Assembly: GCA_024402635.1 (NCBI GenBank)
Contig: JAKSTJ010000012.1
Location: forward strand, 1-59,601
DNA: 59,601 nt
Reading direction: 5' to 3'
Source: Treponema sp.
GTDB taxonomy: Bacteria > Spirochaetota > Spirochaetia > Treponematales > Treponemataceae
The position numbers were made by a program, and so were the translations under genes. The notes under the pieces were generated by a model. That model ran no database searches, was not told where the DNA came from, and saw only the letters and a program-made list of their open reading frames with translations. The stretch's first letter is position 1; the number at the start of each line of letters is the position of its first letter. Of this stretch, positions 53,140 to 59,601 are shown in pieces.

Positions 53140-54288
53140 ATGAAAAAACGTTTTTTTAGTGTAGTATCATTTATGCTCCTTGTTACTTTTTCTGCTTCCG
53201 CTTTGGAATGGGGTGGTCTTGTAAAAAATAATACAGATGTAAAAACTCTTGATTTTGAAGAGTATGGTATTTCCCAGGATGAAGAACTTTATATCTGGGG
53301 TAAAGTTCCTTTTGGAAAACAGTCCCCATTTTCTCTTGTAGGAGAATTGGTTTATAAAGGCATTTTTGATTTTGATAATAATGGCTTATCAACAATGGAA
53401 AATATTATTGATGTGGATATTTTCAAAATTGCAGGTAATATTGAAGTTGGACAGGCATCATCAATCAATATGTCTTTAGGACGTTTCTATGTTTCTGATT
53501 CTACAAGAAAATTATTTTCACAGTTAATAGATGGTGGACAGATGACATTCAGTTTCCCATGGATTGGATTGTCTTTCTTTGGTGGTTTTACAGGATTTAT
53601 TAACAGCCATGTAACTCCAATGATGGAAGCTGACGGTATTGTTTTAAAACCAAATTCAATTTTATATTCTGTAAATATTCCTTATCTTGTTGGTCAGACA
53701 AAAATTGAATTCCCATATTTCATGGGTAATACTTTATCTTTAGAAGCATTGGGATTCTTTGATACAAGAGATTTCGAAATAAGCAGATATTTTGGTGAAT
53801 TGTCAATTTCCGGACCTTTAAATAATTCTGTATTCTATAAGTTTGATACAATTGTTGGATTTAATAATAGTCTGGAATTTTCTAATTACACAAACCTGAC
53901 ATATTTCTCATATCCATTTAGTTTTATGATGATTAATTTTGGTGTTGAATATGCATCTGGAAAAATTGGTCCTTTAAATCCATTCTATCCAGTAACATCT
54001 CAGGTTGCTTGTTCTGCTAATAGTCATCCTGCATTATCTGGAGTTCTTATTCCAAATGCAGCAATTACAATTTCTACAGGTTCTTTCTATACAAGTATCG
54101 GAGGAAAATTCCTTTTCAGTTGGCCTGATAATACATTTACTCCTTCAGGTGGAGAACTAAGTTTGATGTCACAGTTTAATATTTTAAGTGATATTAAAGT
54201 AAACATCAGTGTTGATGGATATTATGATATTACTGGTGGTGGCGAAACAAATTATTCCGCTTCTTTAGGAACAGCTATTTCATTATAG
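53140..54288 (+). CDS. Outer-membrane-barrel-like protein, 382 aa
   Basis: A signal peptide MKKRFFSVVSFMLLVTFSASA is followed by a protein with many alternating strands and paired turns: YGISQDEELYIWGKVPFGKQ, FSLVGELVYKGIFDFDNNGL, SINMSLGRFYVSDS, MMINFGVEYASGKIG, VNISVDGYYDITGGG and a terminal YSASLGTAISL. It is not recognised, but a porin-like barrel of 14-18 strands is plausible from length. It has no lipobox. It is the middle gene of a three-gene set with a small secreted protein and a FecR-domain protein. Confidence 0.75.
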   Translation: MKKRFFSVVSFMLLVTFSASALEWGGLVKNNTDVKTLDFEEYGISQDEELYIWGKVPFGKQSPFSLVGELVYKGIFDFDNNGLSTMENIIDVDIFKIAGNIEVGQASSINMSLGRFYVSDSTRKLFSQLIDGGQMTFSFPWIGLSFFGGFTGFINSHVTPMMEADGIVLKPNSILYSVNIPYLVGQTKIEFPYFMGNTLSLEALGFFDTRDFEISRYFGELSISGPLNNSVFYKFDTIVGFNNSLEFSNYTNLTYFSYPFSFMMINFGVEYASGKIGPLNPFYPVTSQVACSANSHPALSGVLIPNAAITISTGSFYTSIGGKFLFSWPDNTFTPSGGELSLMSQFNILSDIKVNISVDGYYDITGGGETNYSASLGTAISL

Positions 54289-54304
54289 TATAGGAGTTTA
54301 GTTT

Positions 54305-55129
54305 ATGAAAAAAAGAATTATTGCATTTATAATTTCACTGGCAGCTGCAATTGTTTTTGTTTCTCCTGTGGTTGCAGAATCTGCTAAAGTAACACATATT
54401 GTTGGCAAAGTTGAAGTAAATCGTGGTGGAAAATGGGTTCCATTAAACGTTTCTGATAGTGTTGAACAGTCGGAAACAATTAATACAGGTTTTAATTCGG
54501 AAGCTGTATTAAAATTTAATGGTTCTGTATTTAAAATTGCTGCTTTATCTCGTGTAAAACTTGATTCTCTTGTTGCTTCTGAAAACAAAGTTTCTATTAC
54601 AGTAAATTCAGGAGCCGTTCGTTCAAAAGTATCTAAACCTTCTGACGGTTCTAAGGCAAAATATACAGTAGGTACTCCAGTTGCCGTTGCGTCTGTTCGT
54701 GGAACAAACTTTATTGTAACTGCAGATGGTTCTGTTAAATGTACTGATGGTAAAGTTGCTGTATGGTCAAGAAGAAAATATGCTTCCTATGTTCAGAAAG
54801 TAGTTGATAAAGCTAAAAAATCTGGCGTTGATATTGAAGATATGGGTGTAATTCCTGATTTAGGAAACTTAACAGACATTGCTGCTCTTGGAATTGATTT
54901 TGATGACTGGAGTTTTGGTGGTGATGTAAATGTTACTCAGGGACAGAGTACTGAATTAACAACCAGCGGAAATCCTAAAAAACCAATGAATGATGCTGCT
55001 GATAATGTAACTAAACCAAGAACTTATGTAACAACTGCTGCTGAAAAAGATGCACTTGATGCTGGTGGAGAAGCAGCAATAAGAAATGAACCTGGAATCA
55101 ATATTGAAATTAAAATTGAATTACCATAA
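54305..55129 (+). CDS. FecR-domain secreted protein
   Basis: A 274-aa protein with signal peptide (cut near VVAES, residue about 24) and a FecR domain at about 28-150: THIVGKVEVNRGGKWVPLNV, INTGFNSEAVLKFNGSVFKI, VNSGAVRSKV and GTPVAVASVRGTNFIVTADG. In FecR regulators this domain is periplasmic behind a membrane helix and signals to an ECF sigma factor; here there is only a signal peptide and no sigma gene, so it is more likely a structural or ligand-binding envelope protein. The C-terminal 100 residues are polar. A strong terminator follows. Confidence 0.85.
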   Translation: MKKRIIAFIISLAAAIVFVSPVVAESAKVTHIVGKVEVNRGGKWVPLNVSDSVEQSETINTGFNSEAVLKFNGSVFKIAALSRVKLDSLVASENKVSITVNSGAVRSKVSKPSDGSKAKYTVGTPVAVASVRGTNFIVTADGSVKCTDGKVAVWSRRKYASYVQKVVDKAKKSGVDIEDMGVIPDLGNLTDIAALGIDFDDWSFGGDVNVTQGQSTELTTSGNPKKPMNDAADNVTKPRTYVTTAAEKDALDAGGEAAIRNEPGINIEIKIELP

Positions 55130-55161
55130 TTTAAATACATAAAATAAATAATTATTTAAGG

Positions 55162-55190
55162 GCCTGAAAGTTTACTTTCAGGCTTTTTTT
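55162..55190 (+). terminator. Intrinsic terminator after the FecR gene
   Basis: GCCTGAAAG (55162-55170) pairs perfectly with CTTTCAGGC (55175-55183) around TTTA, followed by seven Ts. Its 3' half overlaps the -35 region of the next promoter. Confidence 0.9.
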
Positions 55191-55199
55191 CATTATAGT
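55171..55199 (+). promoter_or_regulatory. Leaderless promoter inside the terminator
   Basis: TTTACT (55171-55176), 17 bp and TATAGT (55194-55199), then six bases to the ATG at 55206. The -35 box is the loop of the upstream terminator, so read-through and initiation share the same DNA. Confidence 0.45.
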
Positions 55200-55205
55200 C
55201 AAATC

Positions 55206-57329
55206 ATGAGTATAATTTCAGTTAAAAATCTTTCATTTTCTTATGATAATAGTAAACCGGAAGTTCTTCATAATATATCTTTTGATATTAAGGAAGGATC
55301 TTATACGGCAATTGTAGGCTCAAATGGAAGTGGAAAAAGTACTCTTTCAAAATTAATTTGCGGTCTTTTAAATTCAAAAAAAGAAGAAATTAAGATTCAA
55401 GATGGAAAAACTGTTGGTTTAGTTTTCCAATCTCCAAAAAATCAGATTGTAAGTCCAATCGTATATAGAGATACAGCTTTTGGTCCTCAGAATTTACACT
55501 TACATAAAAGTGAAGTTGAATTAAGAACAATCGAATGTCTTAATATTACAGGAATGCTGGAAAACGCAAATAAATCAACATCATCAATTTCGCTGGGGCA
55601 AACACAAAAAGTAGCATTAAGTGGGATGCTTGCAATCTGGCCTGATGTTTTGGTTCTTGATGAAGCAGTTGCAATGCTGGATCCTATTTCAAGATATAAT
55701 ATTTTTGATTTTCTAAAATACTGGCACAAACGTGGTAGAACAATTATTCATATTACCCATGACATGGATGCAATAGAGGAAGCTGATTCTATAATTGATA
55801 TTGAAAAAGGAAACATTATATTTGAAGGTTCAAGGGAAGATTTTAAAAACAAAACAGAATTAGTAAATTTAATAAAAGGCCCTAAAATTCCTTTTAAAGA
55901 AAAATCTCAGATATTCGAAACAGAACCTGTTTTATCTCTGAAAAAAGTTGATTTTAAATACAATAAAAATCAAGATAAAAAATCTCTTAGTAATATAAAC
56001 TTTACTTTATATAAAGGAACTGTTACTGCGCTAACTGGTCCTTCGGGTGCAGGAAAATCAACTATTCTGGAATTGTGTACAGGTTTATTAAAACCAGTTA
56101 ATCCAGAAGCAAAAGTTACATCTATTTCAAAACCCTCAATTGTTTTACAAAATTGTTCAGATGCATTATTCCGTCCATTTGCTGCCGATGATGTAGCTTT
56201 TGGTCCAGAAAATCAGGGAATTAGTGGAAAAGAATTAAAAGCCAGAGTTGTAGATGCAATGGAAAAAGTAAATTTACCTTTTGAAGAATTTGCTGATAGT
56301 CATACAATAGAATTAAGTGGTGGACAGCAGAGAAGACTTGCAATTGCAGGAATTATTGCTCTGAATAAAGATATTATTATCTTAGATGAACCTACAGCCG
56401 GATTAGACGGGCAGTCAAGATTTGAAGTTATTAAATTAATGAGAAGTCTTGCAGATGAAGGAAAAACTGTTTTATTCAGTACTCACAAAAGGGATGAAGC
56501 AGATTTTGCTGACAGAGAAATTAATATTCATGATGGTAGAATTGTTTTTGATACCTGTAAAAATCAGCAGGCGGAAGAATTAGAAGAAATGAAATCTTTT
56601 GGCGGAATTGGAATGCTGGAAGGTTTAAGAAAATCTACTTCATCCATATCCGGCGAAAATCGAAAGGAAAAAAGTTTTATAACAAAATTTCCTGCTTCCT
56701 TAAGAATTATTTTATTTTTAGCCTTGTTTGTTTGTTCTCTTGCAATTAACGCTCCTGTTGGTTATGGAATAATCGGGGTTTTATCTTTTATTTATTGTAA
56801 GTTGTGTGGATTTTCAATTCTAAAATTGTTAAAAGGTTTTCTTAAAGTTGTTCCATTTTTAATTCTTTTTGCAATATTTCAGATGATATTTCAAGCTCCG
56901 TTGGAAGGAGAAGTTCATTTTACAGAATGGAAATGGTTTTTAGTAACTCCTTCAAAACTTTTTATTTGTTTAAGAGGATTTGTTAAAACTGTTTCAGCTA
57001 TGGCATGTATCTGTGGATTTTTTATTTCCACTCCTGAATATGATTTGATTGATGGATTAAAAGTTCTGCTTTTTCCATTGTCTATAATTAAGATTCCTGT
57101 GCGTTATTTAATTTTGATTTTTGAAATTATGTTCCGTTTTATTCCATTGTTACTGGAAGAAGCTTATTTAATTATAAAAACACAGATTATTCGGGGTGGG
57201 CTTGGAGCTGCTAAAGGATTTTTCGGAAAAATCAAAAATGTACTTCCTCTTTTTGTTCCATTGATTATTCAGACAATTCGAAAATCAGAGGCTTTAGCAG
57301 AAGCTATTACAATGAGGGGTTTTAAATGA
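55206..57329 (+). CDS. ECF transporter, fused ATPase-ATPase-EcfT
   Basis: A 707-aa protein joining three subunits that are usually separate. ATPase 1 has Walker A GSNGSGKST near 38, signature SISLGQTQKV near 128 and Walker B VLVLDEA. ATPase 2 has GPSGAGKST near 279, ELSGGQQRRLAI near 368 and IIILDEPTAG. Residues about 490-707 are an EcfT-type membrane subunit with four or more helices and the coupling motif IIRGGLGAA and SEALAEAITMRGFK. It would power uptake of a vitamin or metal through a separate S-component, not found nearby. The signature of ATPase 1 is degenerate. A Nudix gene overlaps its end by 4 bp. Confidence 0.9.
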   Translation: MSIISVKNLSFSYDNSKPEVLHNISFDIKEGSYTAIVGSNGSGKSTLSKLICGLLNSKKEEIKIQDGKTVGLVFQSPKNQIVSPIVYRDTAFGPQNLHLHKSEVELRTIECLNITGMLENANKSTSSISLGQTQKVALSGMLAIWPDVLVLDEAVAMLDPISRYNIFDFLKYWHKRGRTIIHITHDMDAIEEADSIIDIEKGNIIFEGSREDFKNKTELVNLIKGPKIPFKEKSQIFETEPVLSLKKVDFKYNKNQDKKSLSNINFTLYKGTVTALTGPSGAGKSTILELCTGLLKPVNPEAKVTSISKPSIVLQNCSDALFRPFAADDVAFGPENQGISGKELKARVVDAMEKVNLPFEEFADSHTIELSGGQQRRLAIAGIIALNKDIIILDEPTAGLDGQSRFEVIKLMRSLADEGKTVLFSTHKRDEADFADREINIHDGRIVFDTCKNQQAEELEEMKSFGGIGMLEGLRKSTSSISGENRKEKSFITKFPASLRIILFLALFVCSLAINAPVGYGIIGVLSFIYCKLCGFSILKLLKGFLKVVPFLILFAIFQMIFQAPLEGEVHFTEWKWFLVTPSKLFICLRGFVKTVSAMACICGFFISTPEYDLIDGLKVLLFPLSIIKIPVRYLILIFEIMFRFIPLLLEEAYLIIKTQIIRGGLGAAKGFFGKIKNVLPLFVPLIIQTIRKSEALAEAITMRGFK

Positions 57330-57880
57330 AAAACGACTTTTCTTTATGTCCAAAATGCGGAAGCAAAAAAATTCAGAATCAGGGTGACAGAAAATGGTTT
57401 TGCCAGGATTGTGGATTTATTTTGCATAATAATGTTGCCGCTGCTGTAGGAGCAATTATTTGCGATAAAAATAAAAATGTTCTTTTTGAAGTAAGAGCAA
57501 AAGACCCAAGAAAAGGCTTTTTAGCTTTACCAGGAGGGTTTGTTGATGCAGATGAAACTCTTGAAGAAGCAATAATCCGTGAATGTAAAGAAGAAATTGG
57601 AACTGAAATAGAATCGCCTGAATTTTTGTGTTCATATCCTAATACATACGAATATAAAGGAATTGTTTATAAAACCTGTGATGTTTTTTTTATAGTAAGA
57701 TTGCCTGAAAATCAAAGTCTGGAAGATCTTGTTTCAAAACTTTCCATTCAGGAATCAGAGGTTCAAAAACTTGTTATTTCGAAAGTTGAAAGAAAAGAGG
57801 ATGTAGAAAAGCTGCCTATGGCTTTTGAAAGTTCTATAAAAACTCTTTTGAAATTTACAGATTTAACCGCGGATATGTAA
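57326..57880 (+). CDS. Nudix hydrolase with N-terminal zinc ribbon
   Basis: A 184-aa protein. Cysteines 8, 11, 26 and 29 form a zinc ribbon (CPKC ... CQDC). A Nudix domain follows with GGFVDADETLEEAIIRECKEE at about 70-90. The NudC-specific SQPWPFPxS motif is absent, so it is not a second NudC; ADP-ribose, NAD-related or other nucleotide pyrophosphates are possible substrates. The ATG overlaps the ECF transporter stop (ATGA), so it is translationally coupled. That pairing raises the possibility that it acts on the imported vitamin or its nucleotide form, which is inference. Confidence 0.85.
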   Translation: MKNDFSLCPKCGSKKIQNQGDRKWFCQDCGFILHNNVAAAVGAIICDKNKNVLFEVRAKDPRKGFLALPGGFVDADETLEEAIIRECKEEIGTEIESPEFLCSYPNTYEYKGIVYKTCDVFFIVRLPENQSLEDLVSKLSIQESEVQKLVISKVERKEDVEKLPMAFESSIKTLLKFTDLTADM

Positions 57881-57940
57881 GATTTGTAAAAATTACAATA
57901 GATTTTTTATTTAAAATAATTCATAATTTAATAAACTGCA

Positions 57941-57982
57941 AAGGGGCAGAATTTGTTTAAAAGCAAATTCTGCCCCTTTTTT
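57941..57982 (+). terminator. Strong intrinsic terminator before alsT
   Basis: AAGGGGCAGAATTTG (57941-57955) pairs perfectly with CAAATTCTGCCCCTT (57964-57978), followed by Ts. It ends the ECF/Nudix operon. The neighbouring AGGAGG is the ribosome site of the next gene. Confidence 0.9.
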
Positions 57983-58001
57983 CTTTTTTCAGGAGGTTCT
58001 C

Positions 58002-59498
58002 ATGCTTGAGACAATTACAAACGTTAATAATGCTGTAAATGGAGTTGTTTGGGGAACATTTGGTATTTCTCTTTTACTGATTGCCGGTATTGTTATGACT
58101 ATTGTTAATAAGGGATTCCAATTTTCTCATTTTGCCCATTGGATGAAAAAAACAATTGGTGCAATCTTTAAAGAAAAATCTATTACTGCTCATACTGGTA
58201 AAGATAACAAGGCTATTTCTCAATTCCAGAGTTTATGTACTGCTTTAGCTGCCACAATTGGTACTGGAAATATTGTTGGTGTTGCTACCGCTATTGTAAT
58301 GGGTGGTCCTGGTTCAATTTTCTGGATGTGGATTATGGCTGTTTTCGGAATGATGACAAACTATTCTGAAAATGTTCTTGGTATTTTCTATCGTCGTAAA
58401 GGATCAAATGGTGAATGGCACGGTGGTGCTATGTATTATCTTAGAGATGGTCTTGGAGCTTATAAAGGTTTCAAATGGATAGGAATTATTCTTGCTATTT
58501 TATTCAGCTGTTTCTGTTTACTTGCAAGTTTTGGTATTGGAAATATGAGTCAGGTAAACTCTATTGCCGGAAACATGGATTCTGCTTTCCATATTCCTGC
58601 ATGGGTAACAGGTATTGGACTTGTAATTCTTTCTTCAGTAGTAATTCTTGGTGGACTTAAAAGAGTTGCTTCTGTAACAGAAAAATTAGTTCCATTTATG
58701 GCAATTTTGTACATAATCGGAGCTTTAGTTGTTGTTTTTGCTCACGTATCTTCTATTCCAGCTGCTTTTGCTTCTATTTTCAAAGGTGCATTCCAGTTAA
58801 AATCTGCAACTGGTGGTATTGTTGGTTATGGTGTTCAACTTGCTATTACATGGGGATTTAAACGCGGTGCTTTCTCAAATGAAGCAGGTCTCGGTTCTTC
58901 TGTAATGGTTCATTCTTCTTCAAACGTAAAAGAACCTGTACGTCAGGGAATGTGGGGAATTTTTGAAGTATTCGCAGATACAATTGTTGTATGTACATTA
59001 ACAGCTCTTGTTGTTCTTACAAGTGGTCTTGTTGATCTTGAAACAGGAACAATGCTTTCTGAAAATGTAAAATCTGCTTTAGTTGGTGAAGCTTTTGGAA
59101 CAATTTTTGGACAGGTTGGACCAATGTTTATTGCTATTGCAATTCTTCTTTTTGCATATTCCACAGTTTTAGGATGGAGTCATTATGGTACAACTGCATG
59201 GGGATATTTGTTCGGAGATAAATCTGCAATTATTTATAAAATTGTATTTGTTGTAATGATTTTCTTTGGCTGTACAATGAGTCTTGATTTAGCATGGGAT
59301 TTATCAGATACATTCAATGGTCTTATGATGATTCCAAACTTAATTGGTGTACTTGCTCTTTGTCCTGTTGTTGCAAAAATTACAAAGAATTATGTAGACA
59401 GAAAACTTCATAATAAAGATGTAAAACCAATGCTTTCTGCTTTTGAAGATATTCAGAAAGAAGCTGAAGAAGAAATAAAAAATGAAGGTTTAAAATAA
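58002..59498 (+). CDS. alsT: Alanine/glycine:cation symporter (AGCS family)
   Basis: A 498-aa polytopic protein with about eleven helices and AGCS signatures: TALAATIGTGNIVGVATAI near residues 82-100, GGPGSIFWMWIMAVFGM, GEWHGGAMYYLRDGLG, ITWGFKRGAFSNEAGLGSS and FAYSTVLGWSHYG. It imports alanine or glycine with Na+ or H+. AGGAGG lies 7 bases before the ATG. It is transcribed alone after a strong terminator, and its promoter is not obvious in the short gap, so read-through or a promoter upstream of 57940 is possible. The gene is complete, with TAA at 59496-59498. Confidence 0.95.
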   Translation: MLETITNVNNAVNGVVWGTFGISLLLIAGIVMTIVNKGFQFSHFAHWMKKTIGAIFKEKSITAHTGKDNKAISQFQSLCTALAATIGTGNIVGVATAIVMGGPGSIFWMWIMAVFGMMTNYSENVLGIFYRRKGSNGEWHGGAMYYLRDGLGAYKGFKWIGIILAILFSCFCLLASFGIGNMSQVNSIAGNMDSAFHIPAWVTGIGLVILSSVVILGGLKRVASVTEKLVPFMAILYIIGALVVVFAHVSSIPAAFASIFKGAFQLKSATGGIVGYGVQLAITWGFKRGAFSNEAGLGSSVMVHSSSNVKEPVRQGMWGIFEVFADTIVVCTLTALVVLTSGLVDLETGTMLSENVKSALVGEAFGTIFGQVGPMFIAIAILLFAYSTVLGWSHYGTTAWGYLFGDKSAIIYKIVFVVMIFFGCTMSLDLAWDLSDTFNGLMMIPNLIGVLALCPVVAKITKNYVDRKLHNKDVKPMLSAFEDIQKEAEEEIKNEGLK

Positions 59499-59529
59499 AC
59501 AGCTAAGATATCGCCGCTTAATTTAACTT

Positions 59530-59577
59530 GAGTTTCTAGAAAAACTCTGTTTATTGAACATGTTCGCTTTCGCGAAC
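59530..59577 (+). repeat. Two adjacent hairpins at window end
   Basis: GAGTTT (59530-59535) pairs with AAACTC (59542-59547). After a 14-base linker GTTCGC (59562-59567) pairs with GCGAAC (59572-59577). The order of a GAGTTT hairpin then a GC-rich hairpin downstream of a stop codon recalls family A, but the GKAA linker and TGYRAC end are missing. No duplicated alsT end is seen before the window ends. Confidence 0.45.
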
Positions 59578-59601
59578 GAATTAAATATCCTCGGAAGTTG
59601 A

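Noticed and set aside
1..59601. CRISPR arrays, tRNA or rRNA genes, and complete insertion sequences
   Set aside because: I found no regularly spaced repeats, no cloverleaf with CCA-type acceptor and anticodon arms, and no transposase gene or paired IS ends.

Overview
The window looks like a chromosomal segment of a low-GC spirochaete, most likely a Treponema from a gut or rumen lineage. The evidence is a FlcA-like periplasmic-flagellum collar protein, a spirochaete-type DUF5312-like protein, many lipoproteins with loose spirochaetal lipoboxes, a secreted GH5 glycanase lipoprotein and strongly AT-rich codon use. The genus is inferred from gene content; no rRNA or other phylogenetic marker is present.

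Layout. (1) 1-3.9 kb is accessory DNA: the 3' end of an unknown gene, a duplicated copy of that end, GC-rich REP-like elements, a small minus-strand pair (42-aa peptide plus 196-aa membrane protein) divergent from an XRE regulator, a DUF4258/YgiT-zinc-finger toxin-antitoxin pair between two copies of the same terminator, and an XRE/MazF pair. (2) 3.9-7.3 kb is a minus-strand housekeeping run: rsmG, nudC, sfsA, DUF362-ferredoxin. (3) 7.4-20.7 kb holds a CinA-type amidase, a sugar-binding-domain/GGDEF protein, the large FlcA-like protein, a polyprenol-kinase-like membrane protein, a secreted barrel-like protein, murJ, a DUF5312-like gene and pgeF. (4) 20.7-24.5 kb is the hflK-hflC operon, with a membrane pseudokinase-like protein as its third gene. 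(5) 24.6-34.9 kb has leuB, ilvD and ilvB for branched-chain amino acids, interspersed with a GH5 lipoprotein, a cytoplasmic LRR protein, a META lipoprotein and an SDR. (6) 34.9-38.7 kb has a non-coding DnaA-box cluster, a STAS/zinc-ribbon protein and two linked membrane proteins. (7) 38.8-48.9 kb is a surface operon: three large lipoproteins (InlB-like and MucBP-like repeats, then a C-type lectin domain with EPN and WND motifs) and a small outer-membrane protein. (8) 49-59.6 kb has apt-asnA-unknown-rluA, a secreted/FecR three-gene set, a fused ECF transporter (ATPase-ATPase-EcfT), a Nudix hydrolase and an AGCS alanine/glycine symporter.

The most unusual signal is in the short intergenic regions. 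At three loci (window start, ilvD, ilvB) the last 40-80 bases of a gene, including its stop codon, are present twice. The coding differences between copies are nearly all synonymous, and a small two-hairpin element lies between them. Three copies of one hairpin family share a fixed architecture with covarying stems (hairpin 1, a GKAA linker, a GCA..TGY hairpin 2, then RAC). This suggests either a mobile or recombinogenic 3'-end cassette, or scars of allelic replacement. A second recurring theme is near-consensus promoters whose predicted start of transcription coincides with the start codon (leaderless mRNAs).
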